From NCBI GenBank assembly GCA_900491605.1, contig UESW01003829.1:1423478-1487477 (forward strand): DNA of 64,000 nucleotides, written 5' to 3'. This document shows positions 12,013-24,600 of this stretch, one piece after another (position 1 is the stretch's first letter; every line of letters begins with the position of its first letter). The stretch comes from Calamus simplicifolius (Eukaryota; Streptophyta; Magnoliopsida; Arecales; Arecaceae). The position numbers and the translations under genes are program-made. The notes under the pieces are model-generated. The model was not told the DNA's origin and ran no database searches. It saw only the letters and a list, made by a program, of their open reading frames with translations.

Positions 12013-12605
12013 TCTCCAAGGCACATGGGAAACAGTAGTAAGGCATGAGCAGCAAGGGAGGTGATGACTAAACCATAAATGGGACGTGGCGGATTCGCAA
12101 CAGCTTGACAAGTCTTTAGGAGACACTGCTTCACCAGCACTGCTGTTGACCAGGCGGCAAAGTAGGATTTAGTGAGAACAACAGAAACTACTTTGTTTTT
12201 CTAAAAAGATGAATTCAAATAAAATAAAAATAAAGTATAGTTTGCAGGCTTAAACCAAGAGATGCAGCTCGTGCGTTTTTCTCTTTTTTTCCCCCTTTTT
12301 CTTGAAAGAAAGTAGGCAAAGAACATTGAAATTCATCAAGATCATCGTGGTAAAGTGGGATATGAACACAAGTCATTGGCATCTACAGCAAAAGAGCTCA
12401 CCAGCTTGGCAAGCTGGCATGCAGCTCACATTTATATAAAGATGATTTTCTATTTTGTAGAGAAAAAAGTCTGCCGTATCTTTTAGTACTTTCTCCGATG
12501 TTCAGAGAATTGCCCAACTAAGCAAAATTCAAAGAATTAGATAGCTGTGCCATACAACAAAGCAATTTCTCAGTACAAAAGGTTCTGTAAAGTTCTAGGT
12601 GCACT
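12013..12605. other. Region downstream of NUDT14, probably its 3' UTR and flank
   Basis: Lies just past the NUDT14 stop codon (minus strand) and up to the solo LTR. It probably holds the 3' untranslated region. A minus-strand open frame at 11928-12140 crosses the LTR border and shows no known domain. Confidence 0.45.
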
Positions 12606-15600
12606 TCAATCTATCAAGAAAGACTGAACATTTGTTTGAGGCAGAAGGCCATCCCTCTTGGCCATTTCATACAGAGCGATTGCAGCAAGAGCTTTGCATC
12701 AGCAGTCGCACGCCAAAGCTTATCATATGGAACCACATGTACCTTGATCAGCTCACCATGGTCACGGAGGCCCGTCTCCTTTCCTGCAGCGAATTTATAA
12801 TTTGCTCCTCGACATGTCCTCTGTATAGAAATAGGCTCAGTTCTTCATCACATCCACCCTAAACACACAACAATAGTGTTTTATTGGTCCGCTATTTTTT
12901 TATTTTGGAAAAATGACTAAAGAGCATAACAAAATAAGCAACCATCAATAAAAGAAAAATGATCAAGGAAGAGCTTAAGATGATTATTCTCCATCAGGAC
13001 TGCATCACAAAATAAAAGACCCATCCAGTTATATCCTTTGATTTTCACCTGTAAATGAAAAAACTAAAATAGGTTCCTCCCACTGAGACCAACTGATTTC
13101 ACATAATTTGTCTCCACATAGAAAATATGCTTCATCCTATCCAGGATGGCCCATTCAAGATGTATGAGCTATGCCTTTTTATAGTCCAACTACACATATC
13201 AATGTAAGATGAAATGAAACTGATAATTTACCGGTGATGGAAAAACTTTGCATCCAGTTGTTGGGTCAAGAAATGCTGTGAGATTGACCATATCTTCAAT
13301 ATTTAAGCATATCCCTGTCTCCTCCTCAACCTGCCATGATAATTTAATATCCATCATTGATGGAACTTCTATTACTCTTGTCATGTTAAAACAACTGATA
13401 CCCAAAACTCAGTCATGTTAAAACAACTACAGAATTTAAGAGCACTCATTCTATAGGTCAAAAATGAGAATTTAGGAATGCTTGGTGTAGAAAGTGTCAA
13501 GTCTGATACACATTGTTGGCCCTTCTTCCAACAGCTTAAGCTTTTAGGATCAAGTTGTGGGTTAACATGGTAGCAAAGCTAAAAATAATGGAGGTTGCGC
13601 ATTCATATCCCCTCCATGTCAATTGTTAATTCAATAAAGATAACTTGATTGTCATTGTTACTTGTGTCTTGACTCATTTATTCCTCAACATTGTTGGTCT
13701 GCGTTGCACATGAAAGGGGGTGTTAAGCCAGCTAAACATTGTTATTGACTCGTTTTCCCTAACAACCTATGCTTTTTGGTGAATGCTTAGTTAACAAGAG
13801 AACATCACAAATAATACTTGGAAAGAATGATTCTGATTAACTACAATAACAGTCAGCATATTTTCGCATTAACACACCATTGAAGATTCTATTATATGGG
13901 TTTAAACTCAACTCAACTCATCTAAGCCTTTTTCCAACTACATGGGGTCAGCTACATGAATCTGCTTCCTTCCTCTATTTAGGACCAAGTTGACATTCAA
14001 ATTACAAATAGTTATATCTTTTTTAATTATTTCTGTCCATGTTAGTTTAGGTTTACCTATACCTCTATCCCGACCATGGATATTACATGGGTTTAGTGAC
14101 ACTAAAAATATGTTCAAAGATAAAATAGATTCAGTTTTACTCTAAGTGATAGATGGCCCATAAAAATAGAAATGATGAAAAAACATAGGAAATTGAAGTT
14201 TGCCCTGTGGATTGCCTGCCATTTTATGTTTGTTCACTGTTGATTACAAATTTCATGTCCAATTCTTGATACTGATGGATGTTTTACATTTACTCCATGG
14301 CCCATGGATAAGTGAGTGTAAAGCATTCGTAAAGGTACACAGAAACTGGACTCACTGTGTGCAAGAAACAGACTAAATCTGCAAGGACTGAATATGACTA
14401 TGGAAGTCAAATAAAGGAGAAGGTACTTGTTTCCCAAAAGAAAATGTACATTGCGAAAAGATATAAGAGAACGAGGTAGAGAGAGATCAGAAGTCCAAGC
14501 CTGTGTAATCCACCACAGATATATACCAAGTACAACATAAGAATTGTCAACAATAATCATATCCCCAAACCATTTTCCTTACTGGACATCTCTTGTATAC
14601 ATTTTCATCTAATCTCAATTACATGGTACCATCAATTTTCTTGACTTCGGAACTACCCAAAATTGAACTATATATAATGCATCCAGGAAAAGCCCAAAAA
14701 CTATGCTCCCAGAGGTTGAACCACATAATTGAGTCCATGAAATATTAGTAGCAAGTGTAGGTTAGCTCTAACAGTGACACAATATCCTCTGTAGAGTTTT
14801 CCAATTTTTACACGTCATTCCACTGATGCTTGCTCCAAGGAAAGCAGTTTATAGAGAGGTTGCTCCTGCCATATGACCACTGGTTGAAAAAACTCTAAAC
14901 TCATCCTACAGTTAAGAATTTTAGTCTCCTATAGCCTTTCGACTTCTCTTTATAAAAAATTAATCCTGTATACACTTTGCCTTTAATTTTTTTTCCCTAA
15001 ATCTCTGCTTTTGAAACAATATTATCTTTTCTTTTCCATTCACAACTAGGATGGGAGATCATGTCAATAGGTCATAAATGAATCGGATCAACTTTAAAGT
15101 ATAATGACAAATGGGTTAACCCGAACCCAACTCGTTATTAATCAAGTTACAAATCTAACCCATATCCGACATGTGTATTATATGGGTCACACGATACAAT
15201 TTATGTAACCCATTTAATAATCAGATCGTGTTCGGATTAATATGAATACATGACTCATGTAACCCATGTAACCCATACCCTATATAATATATTTAATACC
15301 CATTCATTCATAAAGTAATTATATATCCAAAATCATAACTAAAGCACAAACAAAATTTTTTTCATTCAAGGAAAAAAAGAGAGAGAAATATAAAATCCTT
15401 ACATAAGCATATAATCACCATCATAAAATAATAATTAATTTAAGGGTGACATTAACTTAAATAAATAGATCTGATGGATTGTGTCCGGATTGGTAGATCA
15501 AGTTACACAAATTGACCCATTTAATAATCATATCAATTTCGGATTAATAGGTCAAACTAATACCTGATTTGTTCATCAATCGTATCTAATGAGTCAACAG

Positions 15601-18600
15601 ATTTTAACCCGAACCCATTTATACTCAACCCAAATCCATTAACTTCATGTTGAGTTCGAATTATGTTCATGAGTCATGTCCAAAATTACCACCCCTATAT
15701 ACGACTATAAACAAAATCTAGTTTTCTTTTACTTACCAGTCAGGATACAGTTTGGGTTATGCACTCAAATGGGATGTCAACATTTAGTGAGCATCTACCT
15801 GTTTTTATGTCAGTTAATGAAACTAAGTAGCAGTTATGCCAGTTTAATTTATGATACTCAGCTCCTCATTTACCACAATAGTATTCCATCTCAATGCAAA
15901 ACAAGTATGGGCATGAAACTAAGTAACAGGTCTGCTAGAAGAATTGTAACAACTAGAAGGATATATGGAAGATCCAACATTTAAAAATGGATTCAAACCA
16001 AACGTTCATATCTGATTCCATGTACATTTCAGTTATGCAAAATGTGAATTAATACAGCCTGTCACATGGTCCTTAGTTTATACAACACGCCAAGTCTAGG
16101 TCAAGGGAAAATCTCCTTCAAATTCATCATAACATGGATGAAGGCATTGCAATATATCTACACTTATTAGCCAATCTGATATTAACCAATGACAGAACGT
16201 TATGGATCCAAATGAAATCATGAAAGACATAACAAACCTAGACATTTTAGTTCATTGACAATTACATTAATTGGTTAGAAATGTATGTGGTTTATAAAAA
16301 AATAAAAGCAAGGTTTCAAACCTTGAGCATGCTGGCCCGTACAAGATGGTGCAGCAGGATCTGGTAGCTGGCATGCCCAAAGATGGTCCCTTAGGACATT
16401 TTAGTTCATTGACAATTACATTAATTGGTTAGAAATGTATGCAGTGGTTTATAAAAAAATAAAAGCAAGGTTTCAAACCTTGAGCATACTGGCCCGTACT
16501 AGATGGTGCAGTAGGATCTGGTAGCTGGCATGCCCAAAGATGGTCCCTTAGGACCAACCTGAATTGGCTTGTGTTGGCACCAAACTGACCCTGCATTGCT
16601 AGATTTTTACACTTTTTTCAATTTCCCGGCCAGCAATGCCCTAACTCTGTGTGGTACATACAGTACTCATGACCAAAGAGCAGTACAGATCGTACCATGA
16701 GATTTAAACCTTGAATAAAAGATTCAAGAATAATAATTTCAGCTTGTGCTAAAGCTTCTATGATCAGTTGAGATCCACTTCCCACAGGGTAAGATCAAAT
16801 TTCAAGTGACTCATGCACAATTTGAACTGATGGGGAAAAAGTTTGGATCCAGATAATAGGTGCTGGATATGGTCTAGGAATGAGATGTTAAAAATGTCCA
16901 GGTTAGAACGCTAGCTTAACCTTAAGTCACTTGCACCAATGCATTTGGTAGTCATTACCTCTACAAGTCTTATCCAGCGACCAACCAAAAATTTATCAAT
17001 GTTGAATTACATATTCGGAGTAAGTGACCGTATAATGAATCATGATAATGCTCTTGTAGTAGCTAGACACCCACACTGTATGTACCCCACTCTCCAAATC
17101 ACCCCCTCCCCCTCCAGGCAAGAAAAACAAATCTACACGTACACTTTCAGAGTATTTGATGATTCAATTAGATATCGACTGCTGCAAAAGTGGTTGTCTT
17201 TGAGAATCTTTGAGATATCAACTATGGTTGAACCATCATAGTGATGGTCAAAAGATCACCTAAATCAGCATTAGACAAATAATATGCAACAAAAAACCTT
17301 ACCTTCATCAAGTGATGTTGTAAGACTTCAACCATTCAAGTAACATACTGAGATTAATTACCAACTGCAAGAAGGAAAAAACATGACCTCCTATCACAGA
17401 CTCTTAGAACTTCATGCATCATCTACCAGTTTTACCTGGTTTTAGCGAGAACACAGCTAGTGTTGTTGAAGGCAGCCACCTAGGCACTTGATGCTTTCAG
17501 GGGTCCTGGGCAAGTAGGTAATCTAGACACGTAGCATGGTGCTCGGGCATGCAGTTAGGTATGTACATATAAAATGATGGTAAAATATCCCTCCTTCACC
17601 ACCATTGTACTTGTAAGAATACATCTCAAGGAGAGATGCATACAAATGCATGCAAATGATCACACACACGCTTAATACACCCATGTATTACTTCCTATAT
17701 AATAGTTTGTACACACACTCTCTTCTTCACTTAATACACCCACATATTACTTCCTATATAATAATTTATTTAGAGAAACTAGGGAACTGAATACACTAAA
17801 AGTGGGAGTTCATGCATTAAAATATTCACGCAGTTCATCAGTCCACAATGATCCTTTAAATATGCCTTCTAAAATCAATCACATGTTCCAACATTCCATC
17901 TACTACAATTTTTCCTATTTGAATGTTTGATGGAGTGATGGGATGTTATAAGCTCCTCTGTGTGGAGTGACCTCTCTTTTTTTAACAATGGATGGTTCTG
18001 TCATCGCATAAATATAAGTTGTGGAAGGTTCATATTATTTTATCTATGAAATTTAGTATCTATACTAAAACTATGAATTATAATAGATAAAAGTACGGTC
18101 AGAATCAAGTTCCACCTAGTGTAATTCTTATAAAATTACACCTTTTTGAATTAGACAATGGGTCCCATGTCAATTATCCAAGACATTCGATGTAATCTAT
18201 AACCTCTAAACTACAACTCAACTCAACTCAACTCATCTAAGCCTTTTCCCAACTATATGGGGTCGGCTACATGAATTTGCTTCCTCCACTCTAACCTCTA
18301 AACTACTTATAGACTAAAAATCATGTGATTTGAAAACTCATGACCTATGCATCAATTAATCAAAAGTTAGACAATTTAACAATATGCGTTGCCTAGGGTC
18401 TCCAAATCACATAATTTTTGGTGTATAAGTAATTTAGAGCTAGTAAACCATACCCAACAACTTGGTTCATTAATGTGGACACCGATCACCCAATTCAATT
18501 GAAGTGTAACTCTATAAAGAGTTATACCAAGTGATTTGAACGTGACCCTTCTAAGTATAATGAATTTTATAAAAATTTTCTTGCAGTACTCACCTTGCCA

Positions 18601-21600
18601 CCTAAGGCTTTCATCATAGCCTTTAAGGAGGTCCAATGTTCATAGTTTCACTACAACTACCAATTATCATACCATTCTAGTACTCAGTCAATGTGGCATT
18701 ATATTATATCATACCAATACTTGATACATATGGTGCTTTTATGTTTCTTCTAGTATTTTATTTTTTATTTTATGGTTATTTTAAGATTTAGGGATCTTTG
18801 AATTGTGATTTTAAGGTTATTTTGTTTCATATTGGTCCTAAGAGACTTTATGACTGTTTGATGCACATGTGATAAATAAAAATATACAAATTATAAATTT
18901 TATCTTGAAAACATGTATTAGATAAATTTAAGTTATAAAATGCATGCCGACATCTAGTCCCTCGATTAGTATCTATGTTACTTGATAGGATTTCATTCAT
19001 CACCTGAGAGGTGGATGCTATGGCAAACTCTGAACCACATCATGTCCATACAAGGTTTGTAGTGGTGTTGGTATCTTATGTATATCAATGACATGACTAA
19101 TGCTGATCATAATGCATCGCTACTATCTCCCTCAAGCCACATCAGCATCATTCCAAAATACAGAATGAGGCTCCTTTCCTAGTCTTTAGAGTCTTTTTAT
19201 TAACTATTGTATTGTTAAAGCTCTAGTTATGCTAGGGTTGGAACCAGGCATGAGCCAAGCCAATTGTAGGTAGGGTTTTGGGCTTGGGCTCAGGATATCG
19301 ATTCCCAAACAATAGCCAGACTTAAAGCCTAGATCAACCCAGACCAAACCCGTTATCCCACTCCCTACAGTCTCATTATCTGACTCTTTCTCTCTCTCCC
19401 TAGATCTCACTCTTCTTTCTCTCCCCCACCCCTCACCTTCCCAATCACCAACACTTCTCTCTCTCTCACTCTCTTCTCTCTCAATTTGCTTTCCTGATCT
19501 CTCTCCATCTCTCCCTCTTATCTCTCTCTCCCTCAATCTCTCTCTTCCACTCTCTCCCTTTTTTCTCTCTCAATATCTTTTTCTCCATATCTCTCCATCT
19601 TTCTCTCCTCCTTCTCTAACACCTTCTCTCTCCTCTCGTTGGGGCGGAGTAGAATGGCAGACAACGTGATGAGACAAAGGCTTTTTTAATAAAGAAGGTT
19701 AGGACTTATGAGTCAATTCAAGTGAAGCCTTTGGGCTTGGTTAGGCTCAATCAAGTTGGGCTTATCTAGTTATCGGGCTCCGTTTGGGTTCAAGCTTAGG
19801 CTAGAGTCCAGAAAAATTTTTTGAGCCTAAGCTCAGTTTGAAGCTTAGAATATTTTTTTTGAGTGAGGTCCAAGCGTTAGGAAAACCTAACCAACCATTC
19901 CAATCCTAACCTAAGCAAATGAAGTTCCTTTCCACCAATGAGAAGCCCTCCCAAGATCTCATTAAGAATTCATTTTTAGGTAGTTGGTGATCACCCTACA
20001 AATAATAATCTCATGCCTAAAAAGTTAGAATTTCAATACTCTATTCCCTCACATGGCTCTGTTATAAATGTTCTAATGTTCTAAATTTGATACCTTCATT
20101 TTCTCCATTATGTATTTTATTATCTTTCATTTTCCTTTATGTCAAAGCTTCATGCCCATAAGCATTACTTCGTCTGGTATTCTCCATCAAGTAGGTCAAG
20201 TTTGTCATAGGTACTACTAGACTATCTAGGCTCTTAGACAACCCAAGGACCCTAAGCACCTAGCACTTTCTACGCCTATAAACAAGGTTGTCACCCAAGC
20301 ACCTACTCTTGAGCCTAGGAATATGCCTAGCTGCCTAGGAGCCATTTACATCTCTGAGTAAGCACCATGTTCATTGATTTTTTGAAGGCATTAATTTTTT
20401 AACCAATTCTCTGTTTATGTAAAAAAGTACTCACTTTAACCTATAGAAGTTGAAATCATTTATAACATGTTTGCTTAAATACTGATTGATGGTCAAACAT
20501 CTTATGTCTCGAAGAAATTTTAAATATTTTGTCACTTACAAGAAAAATAATTAAGTAAAACAGAAGTAATTCAATCAAAGAGTTCATAATTTCATAACTC
20601 ATGCAGTTGAATTTATTAATTTTTAGGAAGCCACCAGCCTAGCCACCTAGGTGTTCTGCCTAGGCCTTTAAAGAGGGTCAATGCGAAGGACAACCTTGCC
20701 AATTTGCCAAACCAAGTAGGCAATCTCTGTTGATTTGTACAAATTCCCTAAGGATTGTCTTATCAACAGCATAACAAGATTCTCTTTCCCAGTATCCAGT
20801 TCAAGTATAACTTGATAAGCTGTAGAGCTGAGGTTGCCTGAGTTCATATTTCCCCCATCTCGAGCATTGCTAATATGCATGAAAAGCTTCTTCTATAACA
20901 ATGAATATGCCATGTGAAGGAAAAAAAAAATGAAGGAAAAAAGGAAAAAGAATGGCATTTGAATTATCACCATCCCATTTTCACAAGCACCTGAATTATA
21001 TTGATAGCATACTTCATCTGTCCAAATACATTGTTAATAGCCATCTCTTACTGTCTCCCAGAATTTTAAATAGTCTGTGGACCTGTTAGCACAATCTTGC
21101 AAAACTCATTATAATCAATCATGAGATTCAGAGATATGCCATCTAAATGGTGTGTACATTGCATCTACTAGATCACATTCTCATGTGAATTGTGCGGAAC
21201 AGCAGATTATTGTATCCATCATATCCATTTCTAGAGATTCCACTAGTGCATGCACCAACACCACTGGTTTCACAGATATGCATACCACTTTTAAGGAAAA
21301 CAATTAGTTTGTATTTTATCCCACTGCTCCATCTTCAAAAACAGACTTTATTACCATTTTAGGAGAAAAGGAAAAGTAGAGCTTCAAAAATATATCTTAC
21401 CTCACGGACTGCTGTGCCAACAACACCACCTCTTTCATCATCCAACATGCCAGCTGGTAGTTCCAATATAAACCTTCCAACAGGAACACGAACCTTACAT
21501 TTTGAAAAGATCTCATCAGAAACTAGCAAAACTGGAATAGGTACCTTATCAAGGAAAATTCTAGGTGGACTAAAATAAATATTGCCACTGCTCAAAAGTG

Positions 21601-24600
21601 GAAATGTGTAATGAAGAGAATTTATCATTTTTTAAAGTATATAGACCAAAACATCAAGTAATTCACCAAAAACACAAGACTCATTTCACTTTAACCTGTA
21701 CATATACCTGCTCAGTAAGAATGACATATGTTTCCCCTCGTGACTCCAAAAGAATCAATACAGCGACAGAAGGTCCCCGTGCAAACACAATTCCTGGAAT
21801 CTAAACAAATTGTATAAAACATATAAACAAACAGAAATAGATCCTATAAGTAGAACAAATTTAGTCAGTGCTCACTATAGATGGAAGGGATGATGTGCCA
21901 CCACAATACATAATAGAGAGAAACATATCAAAGGCTTTGACTGTTGATTCTTGAAGGCACCTGTCATGGAAGCATGGAGGGATATATGACCACATTTAAG
22001 ATGGCAAACCCCCATTCAGTGCTGTGGTAGGCCACCCACAACAAACACAACAGCAGCAAACTCCAGAATATATTTATATCAGCCTTTCCACAAGGGCATG
22101 CAATGCTTTTCTAATTATCTATGCATCTTAACAGATTGCTATGTTAAAAAAAATTGAATCCTGCTAAGTATGTGTGCTCATATTCTATATAGTATGTATG
22201 TGTATATATAATATATGTGTGTCTTTGTGTGTAACCATTTGGTGACGAAATAATTTGAGAAGGGCTCCTCCGATATGCATAAGCCATGATGTGGTCTTCA
22301 GGACAAGCTAGAAACACCATCTACGACCTTGTGATTGATGTGAAATTGCTCCATACTTTTTTAGCACAATGACTTTGCATTAAAAAAGGCAGGATGGTGA
22401 CATAAATCCTTATTTTCATTTCTAATTTCCATCGAAGGCATTCTTTGTTGGATAGACCTGAATTTGATAAACCCAACCCAATTAAGCAAGGGCATCTCGG
22501 TGCACAAGGCTCTCACCACTGCAGAGTTTTGCAAGGTCAGGTATTAAGCCCAATGTAAACCAATATTCAGATACTTGAGTAGGGTACAGGTATATTGCCT
22601 GGTAGCTATATTCTATGGTAACTAGATCAGTTTAGCTTAAAATACCCACATCTAACACTTGAACATGTACACAGACATGAGGTATGTCATACTGGTATGC
22701 ACCATCCTGAATCAAACATTTGTACCATAGTCATACCGAAGTGAGACTCAGTACTAGTGCATACCGAGTCTCGGCATGTTGAACGGACCTTGTATTGAGC
22801 GTACCGATAGTATAGCAATGGGGTACCAGTGCAGGATACGATACCGAGATGGTGAACCTTGACACTCAAAGACAGCTCTTTAAGAATGACAAGATCAGAT
22901 ATTTATGAAGCAACAGCTCTTGAAACACAAACCTTAAGAGTCCATGTAATATAGTAGTATAGGCCACAATTTAACCATTACCCATCGTTGTTTTTTTTTT
23001 TTGGGAGGCCCCGAGGATTGGAAGGTAAACTTTTGTCCCCTCATTTTTCCACATTTGGTTGGAGAAAGAAGGAAAATTATGCATAGGGTCCGCATACATT
23101 TCCCTCCTTCCATCAAAAATAAATATCATGTGGAAGATGGTATTTGTTTTCCCCCCTCTCAGGAAAACTTTTCTAGAAAAACCTTTTCCTGAGAAAATAC
23201 CAAACAAGCACTTAATGTATATTATAGCTAAGAGCCTAAAGGCTAAAAATTGTTGAGTTCGGTTAAGGTGTTTTTATATTTTTTTGGAAACTGGGCTTCA
23301 ATTCTACCCATTGAAAGTTGCACTTAAGGCTTTCAGCCCCTAATACACCCTTTTACACCCTTAGACTTGTCTTTATTTATGCACTACCCACATACAACCA
23401 GAAGCATGATAGAATTTGCCAAAATTGCTTCACAAGTAGGTAGACTATATTATTTTAATGATAAGCAAAATATACATGCAGATACAGGAAATATAATGAA
23501 TGCACAAAAGGATGCATAACAAATAATTTACACTCTCAACCGTTGCCTATAAACTGCTGTTTGATTGTTATGGTTCCTTATGCACCAACTTGATGACAGC
23601 CTATATAACATCAATACAAAGAGATTTTGGAGTTAAGCTAGCACTAGATTTAGACAGATTTACAGATGAGCTGTCACTAGTGGTGAAATCAAGACAGCAA
23701 AACAGATACAGATGTGCAATCCAGGAGATGCAGGATCAACGAAATTACTGACAGAGCCTTGTTTGTTGTGTTATTTTCTGTTTCATCGGTGGTTAGGTTC
23801 AAATTTTGTAATTTAGATCACTATCTTGGTATTTTAGGGTGACTGGTTGATGGAGGGCTGTGATTAATGATTAGGTGGTCCAATAAATCAAATGTCAGTC
23901 ATAATTTTAAGCCAAATGGTCACATCAGCATCCTGGCAACTGATTCACGGATTAAATGGTTAAGTCTTTAGAAGAAGCTGAGCATCACTGAAGATAAGCA
24001 TGACACCCACACTTAGTGGGGATTCCCACCTTCTAAGTGCAGCATGGGAAAAGTTGCAGGTTTAGCCACATGAGAGAATTTTTAGCTGGTTGTAACATTT
24101 GATTTTGACCATGGCTCCACAAGAACCTTTAATTTTATTCTTTGTTTTGTGGGAGCAAAAATTGAGATAAGAGTCCTTAACTCATTAAGAGTCTAAATCT
24201 AGAGAAGTTATAAGGAAATCTTAGGGGCATAAAAGGTGTTTTCACTGCCATAATTTTTCTGAAAAACTAAAAATTCAGATGCTATTCGTCTGCTCGGTTT
24301 CAGGCTAAAGATTCGCCACTCTGGTAATGGACTCGAGACTCTGCGTTTTATTGCACAATTTTGAATTATGTTCTCATTTTAACATATTTTTTCAAGTCAA
24401 AATGCAAAAAAAATCAGATCAGTAGGATATCCATGGATATGTTTTTTCTCTGCAACTCCACTCGACCAACAAGGTTGCTAAGTCATCGTCTTGGAACATT
24501 AGACATAGTATTTGAAAAGGTAATAGTGAAGGTTCATAGGTGGCCAAGTGTAAGTGGAGTTTCTAGCTAGGCAAATAGTAATGGAGTGAGAAGATCAAGG

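Larger units (their letters stand above)
13331..21400 (-). other. NUDT14 intron 5 (8.1 kb), repeat-rich
   Basis: Separates the two halves of the Nudix box. It holds LINE tails, a 154-bp tandem duplication, a foldback element and MITE-like sequences (listed separately). Between them is AT-rich intron with no other coding content that I can support. The region 15048-15699 is rich in aaccc/gggtt and gactcatg motifs and resembles a non-autonomous DNA element, but its ends are not clear. Confidence 0.7.

Noticed and set aside
11928..12140. 70-codon minus-strand frame across the LTR right border
   Set aside because: Half of it is LTR sequence; the part outside shows no recognisable family and a stop follows when the LTR is set aside.
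12780..12790. An alternative reading in which NUDT14 exon 7 begins after CTGCAG, avoiding one frameshift
   Set aside because: The sequence upstream of CTGCAG (GGCDEE...FLYRGHVEE) is clearly coding and collinear with the family, and no donor lies in between; a one-base loss fits better.
22975..23215. Possible MITE with G/T-rich ends
   Set aside because: Ends do not form a convincing inverted repeat and there is no target duplication.
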